Below are positions 1-15,000 of a DNA stretch of 64,000 nt, piece by piece. Position 1 is the stretch's first letter. The number at the start of each line of letters is the position of its first letter. Below the pieces are notes generated by a model. The model made no database searches. It was not told the DNA's origin and worked only from the letters and a program-made list of their open reading frames with translations. This stretch comes from Amphiduros pacificus. Its lineage: Eukaryota > Annelida > Polychaeta > Phyllodocida > Hesionidae. Both the position numbers and the translations under genes were made by a program. The DNA is taken from NCBI GenBank assembly GCA_949316495.1, contig OX439011.1, positions 19,993,995 through 20,057,994 of the forward strand, written 5' to 3'.

Positions 1-25
1 GTCACCACTGCTGGCGCGGTGCCAA
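1..25 (-). CDS. SR7-A Ig1, first bases of exon (cut by window edge)
   Basis: An acceptor (TTTTTAG) lies at 27-26 and the exon begins at 25, reading (V)GTAPAVV in phase 1. This matches the start of the SR2-A Ig1 exon, (V)GTAPEM, and is exactly the module expected after SR6-B FnIII-c, so the super-repeat pattern continues beyond the window. Confidence 0.75.
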
Positions 26-3000
26 CTAAAAACAAAATATATGTAACTTAAAGGTTTCCGACAAAAATTTGATTCTTCCAAGTACCCTTGAAAATAGAAA
101 CATTCCACCATAACTTTGAAGGAAATTTTGAAATTTTTTTGTACAAATCTCATCATAATCTTTTTCCGGATCTCACCTAGTGGTTCCTTAGCGATGATGG
201 GGCTGGTGTTTTCGGAGAAGGGTCCGACGCCTGCTCTGTTCTCGGCGGCGACCCTGAACTCGTACTTCATGTCTTCCATGAGGTTCTTGATGTTATACGT
301 GGTGGTGGGGATGGCATCCTTGCTGGCCCTCTGGAACTTGTAGGTTCCCTCCACCTTATACTCCAGTACGTATCCGGTGATCTCCGAGCCTCCGTTGCTC
401 AGGGGCGGTGTCCAGTCTACTGTCATGGATGTCGCCTTCACGTCACTTATCTGCGGCACTCCAGGCGCTCCGGGCTTGTCTGGAAACAACAATACAGCTC
501 AGAAACATTTCATTTCGACCATGCCTGATTTGCTATAAAACGATACTATCTCAAATGTCAACATTAATTTTTTTTTTTTAATCTAACCTAAACTGTAGCA
601 CTTTTAAATTGTTCGGCTCGATGGGCTACCTCATCTTTTTGGTAACATTCTTTATTTCATAATTGTATTATCTATTTTACACTGTTATGTAATTTAACAA
701 GGAAATATTGGAAAGAAGCTTCATGTTATATATTACAAGGATGCATACAATTTTTCTATGAAAATCTGGTTGTATCCAATTTGATTTCACAGTATATAAT
801 GATAAAAAATCAAACATCTGTCTGGACATAATTTGAAAAAAACTGAATTTTTAAAAAATATTTCTGGAACTCACTGAACGGATCTTTAGGCACGACAGGG
901 TCTGAGGGCTGACTGGGTTTCCCCGGCCCAATCTTGTTCTCTGCTGTCACGCGGAATTCGTATCTGGTTCCTTCAGTAACATCAGAAACAACAAATTCAG
1001 TTGTCTTGGACTTCTTCTTGAGAGGGATCCAATGAACTCCTGTGCGTCTCTCTACGGTGTATTCTGTGATGGGGGCGCCACCGTCCTTGGTGGGTGCGGT
1101 CCAGCTCAGTTTGACTGAGTCACGGAACACATCAGAGACGATGGGCGCTCCAGGAGGTCCAGGAACATCTGAAATTTCACATCAACTTTTTAACTCATAT
1201 AAAAAAAATCAACTTTAAAAAATATATTTCAAGAGATAAGTAATTTTTTGTTATTTTTATTTATCAAATATATTTTATATTTTGCACTCTCTCTAAGTAG
1301 AAGTGATTTTAGTGACTTAAAGTTAGTTCAATAATTTTTTAGCTGATAGGAGGCAATTATTATGTACAAATTTCTTATTATAATCTGCTTTTCAACTCAA
1401 CTCACCAAACTGGCTTCTGGGTGTGACGACGTCTCCCAAGTCGACAGCTTCGCCTACGCCGACCTCGTTCTCAGCCGCCACCCTGAAGGAATATGAGTTA
1501 CCCTCGATGACCTTGGTGACTGTGAACTCTGTAGCGGCGCACGTTCCCGCATTCTGCCACATTCTCTTATGACCTTCACGTTTCTCTACCACATAGTTGG
1601 TAATTTCGCTTCCTCCGTCGCTGTCTGGCGGTGTCCAGCGAAGCCCTACAGTTGTCTCAGTGATATCTTTGAGTTTAAACATTTTAGGCGGGCCTGGCTT
1701 TTCAATGACCTTGACCTTGATCTGCAGGTTGACCTTTCCGTGAGGGTTTTCCAGCGTGAGGTTGTAGTTTCCGCCGTCACTTCTCTTGGCTCTGCTGATG
1801 GTGAACGCGGTCATATTGTATATGGTTTCAGAGAATGTCCGTTTTGGGTCTGGGAGTCTTCCTCCATTGAAGTCCCATGTGACGGTCGGCTGCGGGCTTC
1901 CTGTGAATGGCACCTCCACAATGGTGGACGAGTTCGACTTGAGAAGAATAGTGTCCTTGTATCTATCCTCCGTGATCTTGGGTGGAGCTGAAAACAAAAA
2001 TTAATTAATTTTTTTGTGCAAAACTGAGCCGATAAATCTGAGATGGGTATGTTAGGACATGGTTAGATTAATTCAAGTCAATAAAAAAATAATGAAAAAC
2101 TGGACCAAACTTGATGCATAAACAATTAAAGTAAATATAATTTTTGACAGACTATTTCATCTATATTGTCTGTCCAAAATTTGATAAATATTAACTGTAC
2201 CCTATGAATTATTCAAGCATCATTTTTTGCTATCAGTTTCATGCGTTATGGAGGTCATGACCTAATATTTTGAGATTTAATGAGGTCACCTACTTTGCAC
2301 TTGGAGTTTGGCAGCGGTAGACTTGTGTCTGTATCTGGCAGAGTAATCTCCGATATCGCGGCCGTCCACATCGTGAATGATGAGACGATGAACGCCACCT
2401 TCTGACTTAATCTGGTACTTCTCGTTACGCTGCAGTTGGCGATCTCCCTTGTACCACTCGATGATGAGTTCAGCGGGACTGAACTCACATTCAAAGGTCA
2501 CGGTGGCGGGTATCTGGGTCACCTTCTGGTCCGTCAGAGGACGGATAATGTCAACCTTCTCCTCTGTAATACAAGCATCACATCTCAATAATTATATGGT
2601 GACTAATATAAATTTAAAATGACAAAGCATCTTCAGAACTCCTTTAAATCAAGTTTACTCAAAATAATTTAGTTGAGAAGCTTATCTTGTTAAAAAAATG
2701 TCTTGATGCAAAATTGTCACTAAAAATGCCAACATTTCATATTTTGGGCTACACTTTGACATACCTCATAGTCAGATTATGCTCTTTAAAATTCCTAACA
2801 AAGGAACTTTTGAATCTCCATCAGATCTTAAGAACTACTTTCTGTCTAATCTTTCCTGTCTAATACTTCAGGTCTACCATTTCATATCTACTTCTTCCTG
2901 TCTAATAGTTCCTGTCTAACACTTTTTTAGGTCTACCATTTCATGTCCACTACTTCCTGTCTAATAGTTCCTGTCTAACACTTGAGGTCTACCATTTCAT

Positions 3001-6000
3001 GTCTAACAGTTCCTGTCTAACACTTGAGGTCTACCATCTCATGTCTACTAGTTCCTGTCAATGTTATTAATGTTTTTTTTCTTATCATTATAATTGTCAA
3101 TGTGAAACCATGTCATGTCATAAGTTGCCTCTTTTCTTTTCATTTCCCATGAATCAAAAAGAAAAGTTAAATTGCAAAAAATCATAAGATTACAGGATCA
3201 TAATTATATAATTAATTATGATTAAAGTAAAGCATAATTAATTAAAAGAATTACATGACATTGTGTAATGTACGCTACATAGTCATAATATAAAGAAAGT
3301 GCTAGTCATGCTAAAATAAACAATGAAATATTACAGCATATAAAGTGCATAAATAGACATTCCAATGTCATTAATACAGTTCTTCTCTTCAATGTGGCAA
3401 TAGAAAGAGTGAAGAAATGTAAATATATAAAGATAGAAAAAAATAACTGTAATGCAAAGCATTTGGTTAAATAAGACATATTCTGTTATTTGTTTTTATT
3501 CATATTTCATAAATTGTGTATTGTTGTTAATGTTTCTGATGGGTCAAATATCTATTTGATATCACATTATTCCATGCCTCCGTTGCGTGACTGTATTGAT
3601 TCACGCTGATTAATGAGGGAACAAATAGATGTTTGCCTCTAACTGCTGCATGTGTGTTTGTTAGCGCATATTGCTTCTTTAAATTGTAAACATTTGTCTT
3701 GTAACCTTAACAGTCAGATCCAAACTTCAATATGGTCACGCATAACCATGATGTCATCAGGTGACCATCTCGTGACCATATTGTGCCATGCATGAGGTAT
3801 GCTTGACCTCTGACCTCTTAGTGCCAGACAACAGCTACGCGTGACGAGATGACATCACATGACTGCTATGTGTGACCTTATTCTGTCACGTTTGTGCGTG
3901 ACCATAGAGATGTTTGGCTCTAACTGTTTATATGGACTTGAAATATGGACTTAAAAGTTACAAAAAGATATTTCTGAATGAAAATTCCTTTTTAAAGCAG
4001 AAAGATTTATAATTCTTTTCTTTAGACATGAAAATTTGGTTTTTTAAGTGATTGAATATGCCGAAATAATAACATTTATTGCCAAAAGAAAAGCAGTTTA
4101 ATGTAATTGTTAAAACATAGAAAAACTTTATATTGGATATCAGGTAACATAAGTGTTTACAATTTAGAGACAGTAATTCTTGCAAGCTTCAAGAGAGAAA
4201 GAAAGACAGTTGTGTAACTTATAACTTTCTAAAAACTTACGTAGTTCAGCTAATATACAAAATAACACCATAAATATTTAAATAAATAAATAAAAATATT
4301 CTTCTATCACAATAAGCGATAATGAGCTACTATTTATTCTATTATCAAAAATAAATGTCCCAGGATTTCAGACTGGAAACAAGAGCAATATAAGCATAGT
4401 GTATGATTCTGTAAAAAAATCAATTGTTATCATGGGCGTGTAATTTTCCTTAAAATATATTGGTCGTCCTTGGTATACAGCGGGAGAATATTTCTGAGAC
4501 ATCTTCTAATGGTGCCCTATCTATGCTGATAAAATCTATTCTTATTGTCCAGTAAATTAAGTATCTAATTGCTTGTAAGCCAATCACATAGAAGCTGTCA
4601 ATCAAAGAGTAAACTTACCATATTTGGCCGTCTGGGAGGAGTCGGATGGCGGACCTTGTCCAATCACATTCTCCGCGGTCACTCTGAACTCGTATTCCAC
4701 TCGTTCCTTCACCCCACGGACCGTGAACCTGTTCCTCGGAACCTTCTCCGTGAGATTACACGTCGTCCAGGAGAAGTCCCCGGCAACGCGCATCTCCACG
4801 ATGTAATTAGTGATGGCCGAGTTGCCGTCATCTTTAGGCGGGTCCCAGGTGAGGGAAATAGTGTCTCTTGTAATGCTACTGATCGCTGGTGTTCCTGGTT
4901 TTCCCGGTTTCTCAAATGGGTCTTTGGCGGTGATGACTCCAGTTGATTCTGATGGTTTTCCAACGCCAGCCTCGTTCTCGGCACAGACGCGGAACTCGTA
5001 TTGACTGGTCTCCACCAGATCCTTGATTTCGAGTCTGGTTTGAGAGATAGGGTCGCGGTTGACCTTGGTCCAGAGACTGCTGAATGGCTGCTTGCGTTCC
5101 ACGTAGTAACCGGAGATAGGGGACCCGCCATCATACTCGGGAGCCTTCCAGCTCAGACTGCATGACGTCTTAGCCAACTCATCAATCTTCACCTTACGTG
5201 GAGGACCAGGCGGTTCTGCAAACATCACAGATTACATTTATATCAAACATTGAGATAAATATACAAAAGCACTGGACTGAATATTGTTTTTTGTTTGTTT
5301 TAATCCTCACAAAGTTTTTTTTTTATTATAATTCTAAACAAATAACATTAATAGATCAAATCTTCCTCAAGGGCCCTCACAATGTATGGATGACCTTAAG
5401 CAATAAGCAATCTCAGTGACTAAGAACATCTCCTACTAATATCTAAGGTGATGTTTTGTTTGCTCAGTGACTGATCCCCTGATATAATTATATGTAGTGT
5501 CTGGCTCATTCATCATCTGCTCATGTTGACACCAGGATTAGTAGGAGCTGGTAAATACATTGTCCTGGATCTAAATATAACACATCTGAGGACCCCCACT
5601 CTGTGTGGGTTGTCTGGCCAACTTATATCTATCTGCCAATTGCTCATCTTACATCTATCTACTAATTGCTCATCTTATATCTATCTACTAATTGCTCATC
5701 TTAAATCTATCTACTAATTGCTCATCTTATATCTATCTGCTAATTGCTCATCATATATCTATCTGCTAATTGCTCATCTTATATCTATCTGCTAATTGCT
5801 CATCATATATCTATCTGCTAATTGCTCATCTTATATCTATCTGCTAATTGCTCATCATATATCTATCTGCTAATTGCTCATCTTACATCTATCTGCTAAT
5901 TGCTCATCTTATATCTATCTACTAATTGCTCATCTTATATCTATCTACTAATTGCTCATCTTATATCTATCTGCTAATTGCTCATCTTATATCTATCTAC

Positions 6001-9000
6001 TAATTGCTCATCATATATCTATCTGCCAATTGCTCATCTTAAATCTATCTGCTAATTGCTCATCTTATACCTATCTGCTAATTGCTCATCTTAAATCTAT
6101 CTACTAATTGCTCATCTTATATCTATCTGCTAATTGCTCATCTTATATCTATCTACTAATTGCTCATCTTATATCTATCTGCTAATTGCTCATCTTATAC
6201 CTATCTGCTAATTGCTCATCTTACATCTATCTACTAATTGCTCATCTTAAATCTATCTTCTAATTGCTCATCTTATATCTATCTACTAATTGCTCATCTT
6301 ATATCTATCTGCTAATTGCTCATCATATATCTATCTGCTAATTGATCTTTTCATGTACATCTACTGTACAGCAACTTATTAGACATTTTCACCTTTGTCC
6401 ATAAAGTTAGAAAAAGCTTTGTTTTTCCAGTTTTAAGCTGTAAGAAATAGAGGAAATAATTCAGTCTTGCCTTGCAAACCTCAAACAACTTTTTGTCCAT
6501 CTTGTGGCAGAAAAATATGCTAAATATCCTCATGCAGTTCTGAATTATTGTGTATGATATTTCTGCATTTATCATACTAAAAGGTCTACCCACACATCAT
6601 AAAGGATTCTGGCTCAGATTATTTTTCCTTGTTGTATCCTGCATGCTGAATGCTTTTTGACTCACACAATTCTGAGGTTGGAGAGAAAAGCCAAGCCACT
6701 AACTGATCTGATGACCTCAATACAGCAGCCATAAATGTTCTGGTCGCAACTAATATGTCTACTACACCAACAGCAGCATAGGTCTAAACAGACCACAGGA
6801 AAAGGCCATATCCAACAGCAGCATGTGTCTAAACAGACCACAGGAAAAGGCCATATCCAACAGCAACATGTGTCTAAACAGACCACAGGAAAAGGGGCAT
6901 ATCCAACAGCAGCATATGTCTAAACAGACCACAGGAAAAGGCCATATCCAACAGCAACATGTGTCTAAACAGACCACAGGAAAAGGCCATATCCAACAGC
7001 AGCATGTGTCTAAACAGACCACAGGAAAAGGGGCATATCCAACAGCAGCATATGTCTAAACAGACCACAGGAAAAGGCCATATCCAACAGCAACATGTAT
7101 CTAAACAGACCACAGGAAAAGGCCATATCCAACAGCAGCATGTGTCAAAACAGACCACAGGAAAAGGCCATATCCAACAGCAGCATATGTCTAAACAGAC
7201 CACAGGAAAAGGCCATATCCAACAGCAGCATATGTCTAAACAGACCACAGGAAAAAGGGCATATACAATAGCAGCATATGTCTAAACAGACCACAGGAAA
7301 AGGCATATCCAACAGCAGCATATGTCTAAACAGACCACAGGAAAAAGGGCATATACAATAGCAGCATGTTTTAAGTAACAGCAGGAAATGTCTTTACAAA
7401 CAGCAGAACATATCTTGTATGTATGTATGTATGTATTCTTTTATTTTACATGGGACAACTAATACAGTTCTTAAACAGCAGCAGCAGAGGTCTTTAACCA
7501 ACAGCAGAACATACCTTAACTGACAGCTGCAAATGCCTTAACTAACAGCTGCAAATGTCTTAAACAACAGCAGCAAATGTCTTAACTAACAGCTGCAAAT
7601 GCCTTAACTAACAGCAGCAAATGCCTTAACTAACAGCAGCAAATGCCTTAACTAACAGCTGCAAATGTCTTAAACAACAGCTGCAAATGTCTTAACTAAC
7701 AGCAGCAAATGCCTTAACTAACAGCAGCAAATGTCTTAAACAACAGCAGCAACTGTATTAACCAACAGCAGCAAATGTCTTAACCAAAAGCAGTAAAATA
7801 TCAATATAAACAGCAGCAAGAGTCAGAATTGAGTAATACTCAGTTTTTGTAAAATTCATACGAACCATATACATTTATGTTATGCAGAATAAGAGAATTG
7901 AGATAAATCTCCCTTGATATGTTGAGGATCCAGTCTGCACTTTCCGGTAGATCCGGTATACTGTGAGTCATGAGGGCATCAACACAGAGTAACCCTCAAC
8001 ACACACCCCACTCTGGACCATCCAGACTCTCTCTAATAGGTCCATAAAATATACACAGGTCCTCCTCACAGGAGGTTAATGCTATCATTAATTCTGATTG
8101 GTTGATTTAAAGTTTGTTTCTAACCACCAAAGAGGAACCTTTAATCATCATTTCTATCAAAATAATTTCTTATGATAACTGAAAAAAAGTTCCAATCTCT
8201 ACGTATTTAAATCTAAAATACCTGGGATTTATCCTTAACCTTAAATTCTATATATATAAAGTTAGAGCATTGGTCAGTCTATCTTCTTCTGGTACCATAT
8301 CACTAATTATTTTTATGGCCCACAGAAACCTTCACAGACATATATACAAAGTCTGGTCTCCTCTCCAAGGACTCCATAAAGCTTGAGCAGATATTGGATG
8401 GCAGGATCTGGACTGATTCATCTCAGCCCTGGAACATACCGGAACCTACCGGAGCCACAGGTGAAGTACCTGTGATCTCAGCCAGACCTCACATACGGTC
8501 CATTATATAAGGAACACGTGTCTCCACTAAGCTCTGGTCAAGTAGGAAAGGTCTGAATCCCAAACAAATCCTGAATGTTGACTCGGATTAACTCGCCAGA
8601 CCTTAATGTTAACACATTTCCTTCCCCATATTTATATCTAAAAATTCTAATTGACCTTTTTGTTTGACACTCAAATTTTATATTTTTTTCGGTTTTTAAG
8701 TTGTTCAATTGAATGATTCTAAAATGTTAATCATTATTTCTCCATGTTTCAGTTTTAAAATTTCAATTGCCTCTTGTATAATAATAATAGACCGTTTTGT
8801 GTAACACTTTAATTCACTTTTTTGTGTGATTCTCAAGTTGTTTTAACTCAATGATCTCAAAATGTATCAAAACTTGTTTTCTTTCAGCTGTACTTTTCAC
8901 TTTAATTGTTAATAATACCAGCATATGTCATGATCAAACCTGGACAAACACTACACCCCAAGGATATTTTGAAATGTTACGGAAATAACATTGATATGTA

Positions 9001-12000
9001 AATAATGATTGATAAAGTATAAACACATGATGTTTAGTATGAGTTCTTCCTTGATATAAGAAGCAGAGTTCTATTATGGTTAAGATCTAAGTGGATCCGG
9101 TAATTAACAGGAAAATAATGACCTGCCCAACCCCCCTTGATTCCTGTAGCCTCTAACACCCCCTTCCAAGAGATGCCCTCTTCTCAGACACCCCCTTTCC
9201 CAGAGACGCCCCCTTCCCAGAGATGCCCCCTTCCCAGAGACACCCCCTTCCCAGAGATACCCCCTTCCCAGAGACACCCCCTTCCCAGAGACACCCCATT
9301 TCCAGACACCCCCTTCCCAGAGATGCCCCCTTCCCAGAGATGCCTCCTTCCCAGAGATAACCCCTTCCCAGAGATACCCCCTTCCCAGAGACACCCCATT
9401 TCCAGAGATGCCCCTTTCCCAGAGATACTCCCTTCACAGAGATGCCCCCTTCCCAGAGATGCCCCCTTCCCAGAGATACCCCCTTCCCAGAGATACACCC
9501 TTCCCAGAGATGCCCCCTTCCCAGAGATGCCCCTTTCTCAAAGATGCCCCTTCCCAGAGATGCCCCCTTCCATGAGATGCCCCCTTCCGTGAGATGCCCC
9601 CTTCCGTGAGATGCCCCATTACGGGGATACCTGTAATTTCAGAGATGCCTCCTTCCCAGTTTCACACCTGGCAGGTGGTGTGTATTCTCTACTGGGATTC
9701 TAAACTACATTCCCTGAGAAGTTCTCAGTAAATGAGCACTGACTCCCACCTCACACTGTAGTGTAGGTACATATGGCAGAGAGATGGTAGATCAAATGTA
9801 TTGGCATACATTAGAGAGATGGTAGATCAAATGTATTGGCATACATTAGAGAGATGGTAGATCAAATGTATTGGCATACATTAGAGAGATGGTAGATCAA
9901 ATGTATTGGCATACATTAGAGAGATGGTAGATCAAAAGTACTGGCATACATTAGAGAGATGGTAGATCAAATGTATTGGCATACATTAGAGAGATGGTAG
10001 ATCAAAAGTACTGTCATACATTAGAGAGATGGTAGATCAAAAGTACTGTCATACATTAGAGATTGTAGGTCAAATGTACCTTACATCGGCAGGGTGGTAG
10101 AAAGATCTGACATACATGTATAGTCTGGGAGATTAAAAAGTGCCAAATGCATTCCCACATTTTGTGTGCATGTTTGATACTAGTAGCCAAGGTGTGAAAG
10201 CACTAAAAACATGGCTGCCATAAGTTGGTCAAGATATGCCTAAAAATCTTTTAGGGGCCTAACAAGTAATGCTTTGCAAATTTTTTTTTAAAATTTAAAG
10301 GTATTACACAAAATCTTCAAAAACTTCATAATAAACTTCCAGAGCTGTCAAAGCTGAGTCTCTGAACAAGATAAAGATCTACTGGGTAAATGTTGAGGTG
10401 TGAACAACAGTGAAAACCATCAGAGCCACATCTACACAGTAGAACTAACAAACAAGATGTTACTTATATGATCAGAAAAAAACAAGCTCAGACATGTATT
10501 TTTTGCCAGTGCGGGAATTCTTGGTATATAAAAAGTGAAGGGTATAGGATTATTAGTGTTGAGAATACACCAAAATACTCTAACTAATTTCCTATTGAGT
10601 AAAGTTGGTGCCTGGATTTCACATTTTACAATGAGGAAAATCATGTTGAATCACCTATAAATGATGATAAATGTGAAAAGTGTTTATGTATATATCAGAT
10701 AATCTACACACGAGGACTTATTATGCAAAAAACCCTGATTTGTAAACTTCACTTGAGAGAGAAGATGGCCGCCATGTATCTCAGGATGTCCTGCTGTTCT
10801 CATCTTGTAGTGTCCTCTCCTGACTGCATATTTTGTCATGTTGGATTTCAGGAGGTAGATCAAGTTTGTAATTGTACACTGATCCTATTTATCTCACTAT
10901 CATCAGGTGTTCTCAGTTTTCTTGAGATTTTTCTTATGTACATTTCTCATCAATCCAATTTCTTCAATGTTTTGGCACAGTTACAGAAAAATACATAAAG
11001 ATTTCATTCCCAATTTTAATTTGCAAGCTTTTGTTAAACTTCATGTAGGCTTTGTGGTGTAAGGAAATATCACAAACCTGTAAGAATCAAAAGTAGCCAG
11101 GAGATATTGCAAGTCTATACATTAAATCAATTTACCTCAAATAAAAATTCTGCACCTTTTTATTTTTGTCTGTAATAGTCTGCTCTTATCTTAACCCTTT
11201 AACACATAGAAATCTCTTGAAACTACTTCACTTTAATAAGAGAGAGATATTTCTGGCAGCTTGACAAGAAGAGGAAGTGGATTTCTCTGCAGTTTGAGTT
11301 TGGATAGTAATTTACTGAGCCGCCCCGGGCCAAGCCAGACCCAGGGTCAGACAGGTGGGCTATTTTAGTCCTCTACCTGCAGTTCACCCTGGGGCGATGT
11401 TAGTGATACTGCCTCAGGTGTGAGTCAGGGGCAACTGTGGCGCCCCCCTGTGGCTGGAGGTCAACGTCTGCATAGTATGCAGCTTCGTCTCAGCACTTAG
11501 AACCAAACCTCTACTTAGTCACACAAAATCATGATTGGATACGGAGACGCATGGCAATCATGTGACGTCATGGCAATCATGTGACGTCATGGCAATCATG
11601 TGACGTCATGTCAATCATGTGACATCACGGCAATCATGTGACATCACGGCAATCATGTGACATCACGGCAATCATGTGACATCACAGCAATCATGTGACA
11701 TCACGGCAATCATGTGACATCTTCTGGCCACACATAGTATAGTAGCATGGGAAACTAAAAGTTAAATAGGTAAAGGTGTGAATGCATTCACAGCTATACA
11801 AATGTACTGTGTTTGTGGCAAATCCATTTGTGACAGTGGTAGCCAAGGTGTGAAATCACTACAAACATGGTGCTGAAAGTTGGGAGAGAAATGCTTCAAA
11901 ATCTCTCAACAGCCTAACACATAATGCTTGCCCTCTCTGCAGGATGCCTAATGGTTTTGTCCAGTTTGCTAATATATGTGGATGTATGTGAAAACAGTGC

Positions 12001-15000
12001 ACTTCTTTGTGATTCAGAGATGACAAAGAAGTATTATGCCGTGCTTTGTTTATATAAACACAGGTGTGATGAAGATGAGGCAGGTATTACTCATAAATAA
12101 ACACACTCATACTGCAGGCATTCATTTGCTGCTTTGTCTGCACCTGCACCTGCACCTACACCTTTAAGATGCAAACACTTTATCAGTATCAGCCAAACTT
12201 CTATTGAGTCACAAATGAAAGTGAGCAAATGAGGTCACTCCTGAAAATTGCTTGACTATATTGTGTCATGCATGAGATATGCATGATCAAATAGTGCCAC
12301 ACAACAACTATGCATGACCAGATTTCACTTATTCACTTACTATTATGCATGACCAAATAGATGTTTGGTTCCAACTGTTATATTTAACGTTATTTCTGCT
12401 CTGAACTCTGAATGCCTTGATAACTATACTTTTACTTAGACCCTCTCCTCATCAGGGACCAGGCAGTACTCATCAGGGACCAGGCAGTACTCATCAGGGA
12501 CCAGGCAGTACTCATCAGGGACCAGGCAGTACTCATCAGGGACCAGGCAGTACTCATCAGGGACCAGGCAGTACTCATCAGGGACCAGGCAGTATCCAAA
12601 AGGTCCCAGTGGGAATGTAATAGCAAAACATTTCCAAGCTAACAGAATATCTTCACTATTCAAATATATAAATTTTCTAACTTTATCGTCCTTCTGTAAT
12701 TTACCAACATTATTTTAATCTGAGTTTCTGGCTTGGATCAGATATTAGTTTTGTGTGTTTAACACTGTAACCAAAATATCATAATCTCAATTTTTGTCTA
12801 AGATTAGATATCATTTCTGTGGGGTTTTTTTTACATTAGATAAAGTGTGAACAACTTATGCGGTCCAGAAAATCTTATAAGAAAGTCATAACAAATCTGC
12901 TGGCAATCTTCACCAAAGCGTGGCAAAGCTCTGGTAACATTTATAGCACAGATAAAGAAAGATGTCTTCTTGTGATGGTTTCTGAGAGTACAAATTTTAT
13001 GTACTTCCCTTAACTCTGTCATCATCTTAAATAAACCTGTAGATAATTTGAAAAAGAGATGAAAAGAGGGTTGACTTTCAGATAGTAAGCAGTTTGAGAC
13101 CCAGATGGGGTGTCTGAACGTCTGCAGATTTCCATCTGGGCTGTCTGCAGTGGGATTAACTGCGCTACATCTGTGACCAACAAAGCTACTTCATCTTTCA
13201 GTGGGGTCTCAGACGTGTTCCTCTGAGATTTAATACCAGAAAGTGGGACAACCTGAACAAAAAGCAAGCTTTCTGGTTATAACAACCTTTGAACATGTCT
13301 ACATTATAAAATATGAACCCTGATCTGCGAATAATGATGAGTCATTCTTCATAATTAGTGCAGAGAAGATAGTCAGGGACATAAACAGGTGTTATGGTGA
13401 CACCTGGTGGCCACACCTGTCATAACAAAGCCATAACCCATGCAGTAGCCTAATTGACATCATCCCCTGGAGCTTCAGTTTTTTTCATATTTTCAAAATA
13501 TTTTTAAAACAAATATATCTTTTATCTATCATTTTGCATACTGCCAGAGTTTTGCTGTATACATTTTCAATATCTTATCTTTGTTCACTGTCAGAATTTC
13601 ACAAAATGTATGGTTTTATATTTACTACATTATTTGGTATTTAGTATGCTCTTATAGGAGGAGAAACAAAAATGTTTTCTTCATTTTTTTATCACTGACC
13701 ATAAAACAGTGCATCACTGAATATAATCTCAATATAATCTCAATATAATCTCAATATAATCTCAGACTAACATCAAGACACTTTCTAGGAACACATCTTA
13801 ACTTCAACCCACACACAATCTCAGGATGGCCCTTTTAGCTTGGCAAGAATCTTTTTGTGTGACAGATTAAAATGGTTCTTCTTCATTCTATTTGGAGACT
13901 TTTGGTCTTAAATGGGAGTCCCAAATCCTTTTATGAAAAAGGGTGAAATAAATTGTTTCTTAGAATTATTTCTAATACATATATATCTGTAAACAACAAA
14001 TGTTTAGTGACCTCCATGCAGACAGAACCTGTTTGAACATAGAATGACCTTTTTGACAATGCATATATGAAAATGACTTAATTACTCACAAGTTGATTTC
14101 CTTAGAGCAATTATCCAGTGATCATATCCTATCTGCATTCTGGTCCTCGAGCTTTTCCCTGCATCCTTACAGTGATATAGTCTATAAGCTGTTTCTGACC
14201 AGAGTTGGATCTTTTTGATATAATTTTGTCCATGTATCTGGATGAGAGTGTGTCTATATATATATATCAGATCCTATCTGATGAGAGAATGATCACGACC
14301 ACTGCCGGCAAGAAGTGATGGCAAGATTTGCTTAATGCTACCTTCAATATAGGATGGAGATGCTGTCTCCTGTATCCCTGCATCAGCAGCCAGAGTGGCC
14401 CCACATGTCCCCCCTCTCTCTCACCCTCATGCCATACCCCCGCAGAACTCCCTTCACCCCCTCTCCCCCTCACCCCCCCCCTACATCTCGGCCACGTGGC
14501 TGGCATCCGGCATCGTGGCCGGCATCGACCTCAGCCTCCCAGCTGACACCACCCGCTAACACTTTAAGCATGTAGCTCTATAACATATTATCCTGCAGAT
14601 ATCTTGGCATATCTTAATCCATTTAAATAGTCTTCTAATCACATTAAAACATTTCCTGCATATCCAATAAACTGGAGTCTATTTTGCGTAACTGAGCACA
14701 TCTGGTTTTAACATGTCAAATTAAATTTTTTTAAAAATCTGTGGCACTCAAAGGTAAAGTAAGAAGATTAGGTTAAAGAGTATCAAATGTCAGCACCCTA
14801 CATGACAGCCACGAGCTGCTTAAATCGGACTCCTCCGGCAAGCTGTGGGGAGGATCTATATATATTCTCCAGGACACTTCAGCCCTCTGACTTGGAACAG
14901 AGTTTGTTTTATTAACCATACCATGGCAGGAAACCAGATACAAGGACAGCTTCATTTCACTCATGAAACTCTGGTTGTGACCACAAAATAGACCAGTATA

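Larger units (their letters stand above)
2564..4618 (-). other. Intron of 2.1 kb
   Basis: It holds a degenerate tandem repeat (2838-3060) and two MITE copies (3545-3645, 3711-3926). The stretch 3061-3540 and 3930-4618 is AT-rich with no coding or repeat signal that I can see. Confidence 0.8.

Noticed and set aside
1569-1991. Plus-strand open frames opposite exons (also at 4569, 17835, 20335, 48142 and others)
   Set aside because: Antisense shadows of strongly biased FnIII and Ig codons; no independent coding signal.
2288-2290. Donor GTGACC for the SR6-B Ig1 exon
   Set aside because: It would leave two extra bases and break frame with the next exon; the GTAGGT site a few bases upstream keeps phase 1 and the 270-bp length of all sisters.
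5622-6345. Possible CRISPR-like array
   Set aside because: Head-to-tail repeats without unique spacers, in an intron of an animal gene.
6662-7285. Open frames on both strands with a 15-residue period
   Set aside because: The 45-bp unit length is a multiple of three, which keeps frames open without coding.
9104-9619. Overlapping Pro/Ser-rich and Gly/Leu-rich open frames on both strands
   Set aside because: Produced by the 17-bp minisatellite, open in every phase; no start context, splice sites or homology.
13022-13267. Minus-strand 81-residue open frame as a hidden exon
   Set aside because: No Ig or FnIII motif, and the flanking modules already join in phase with no missing domain.
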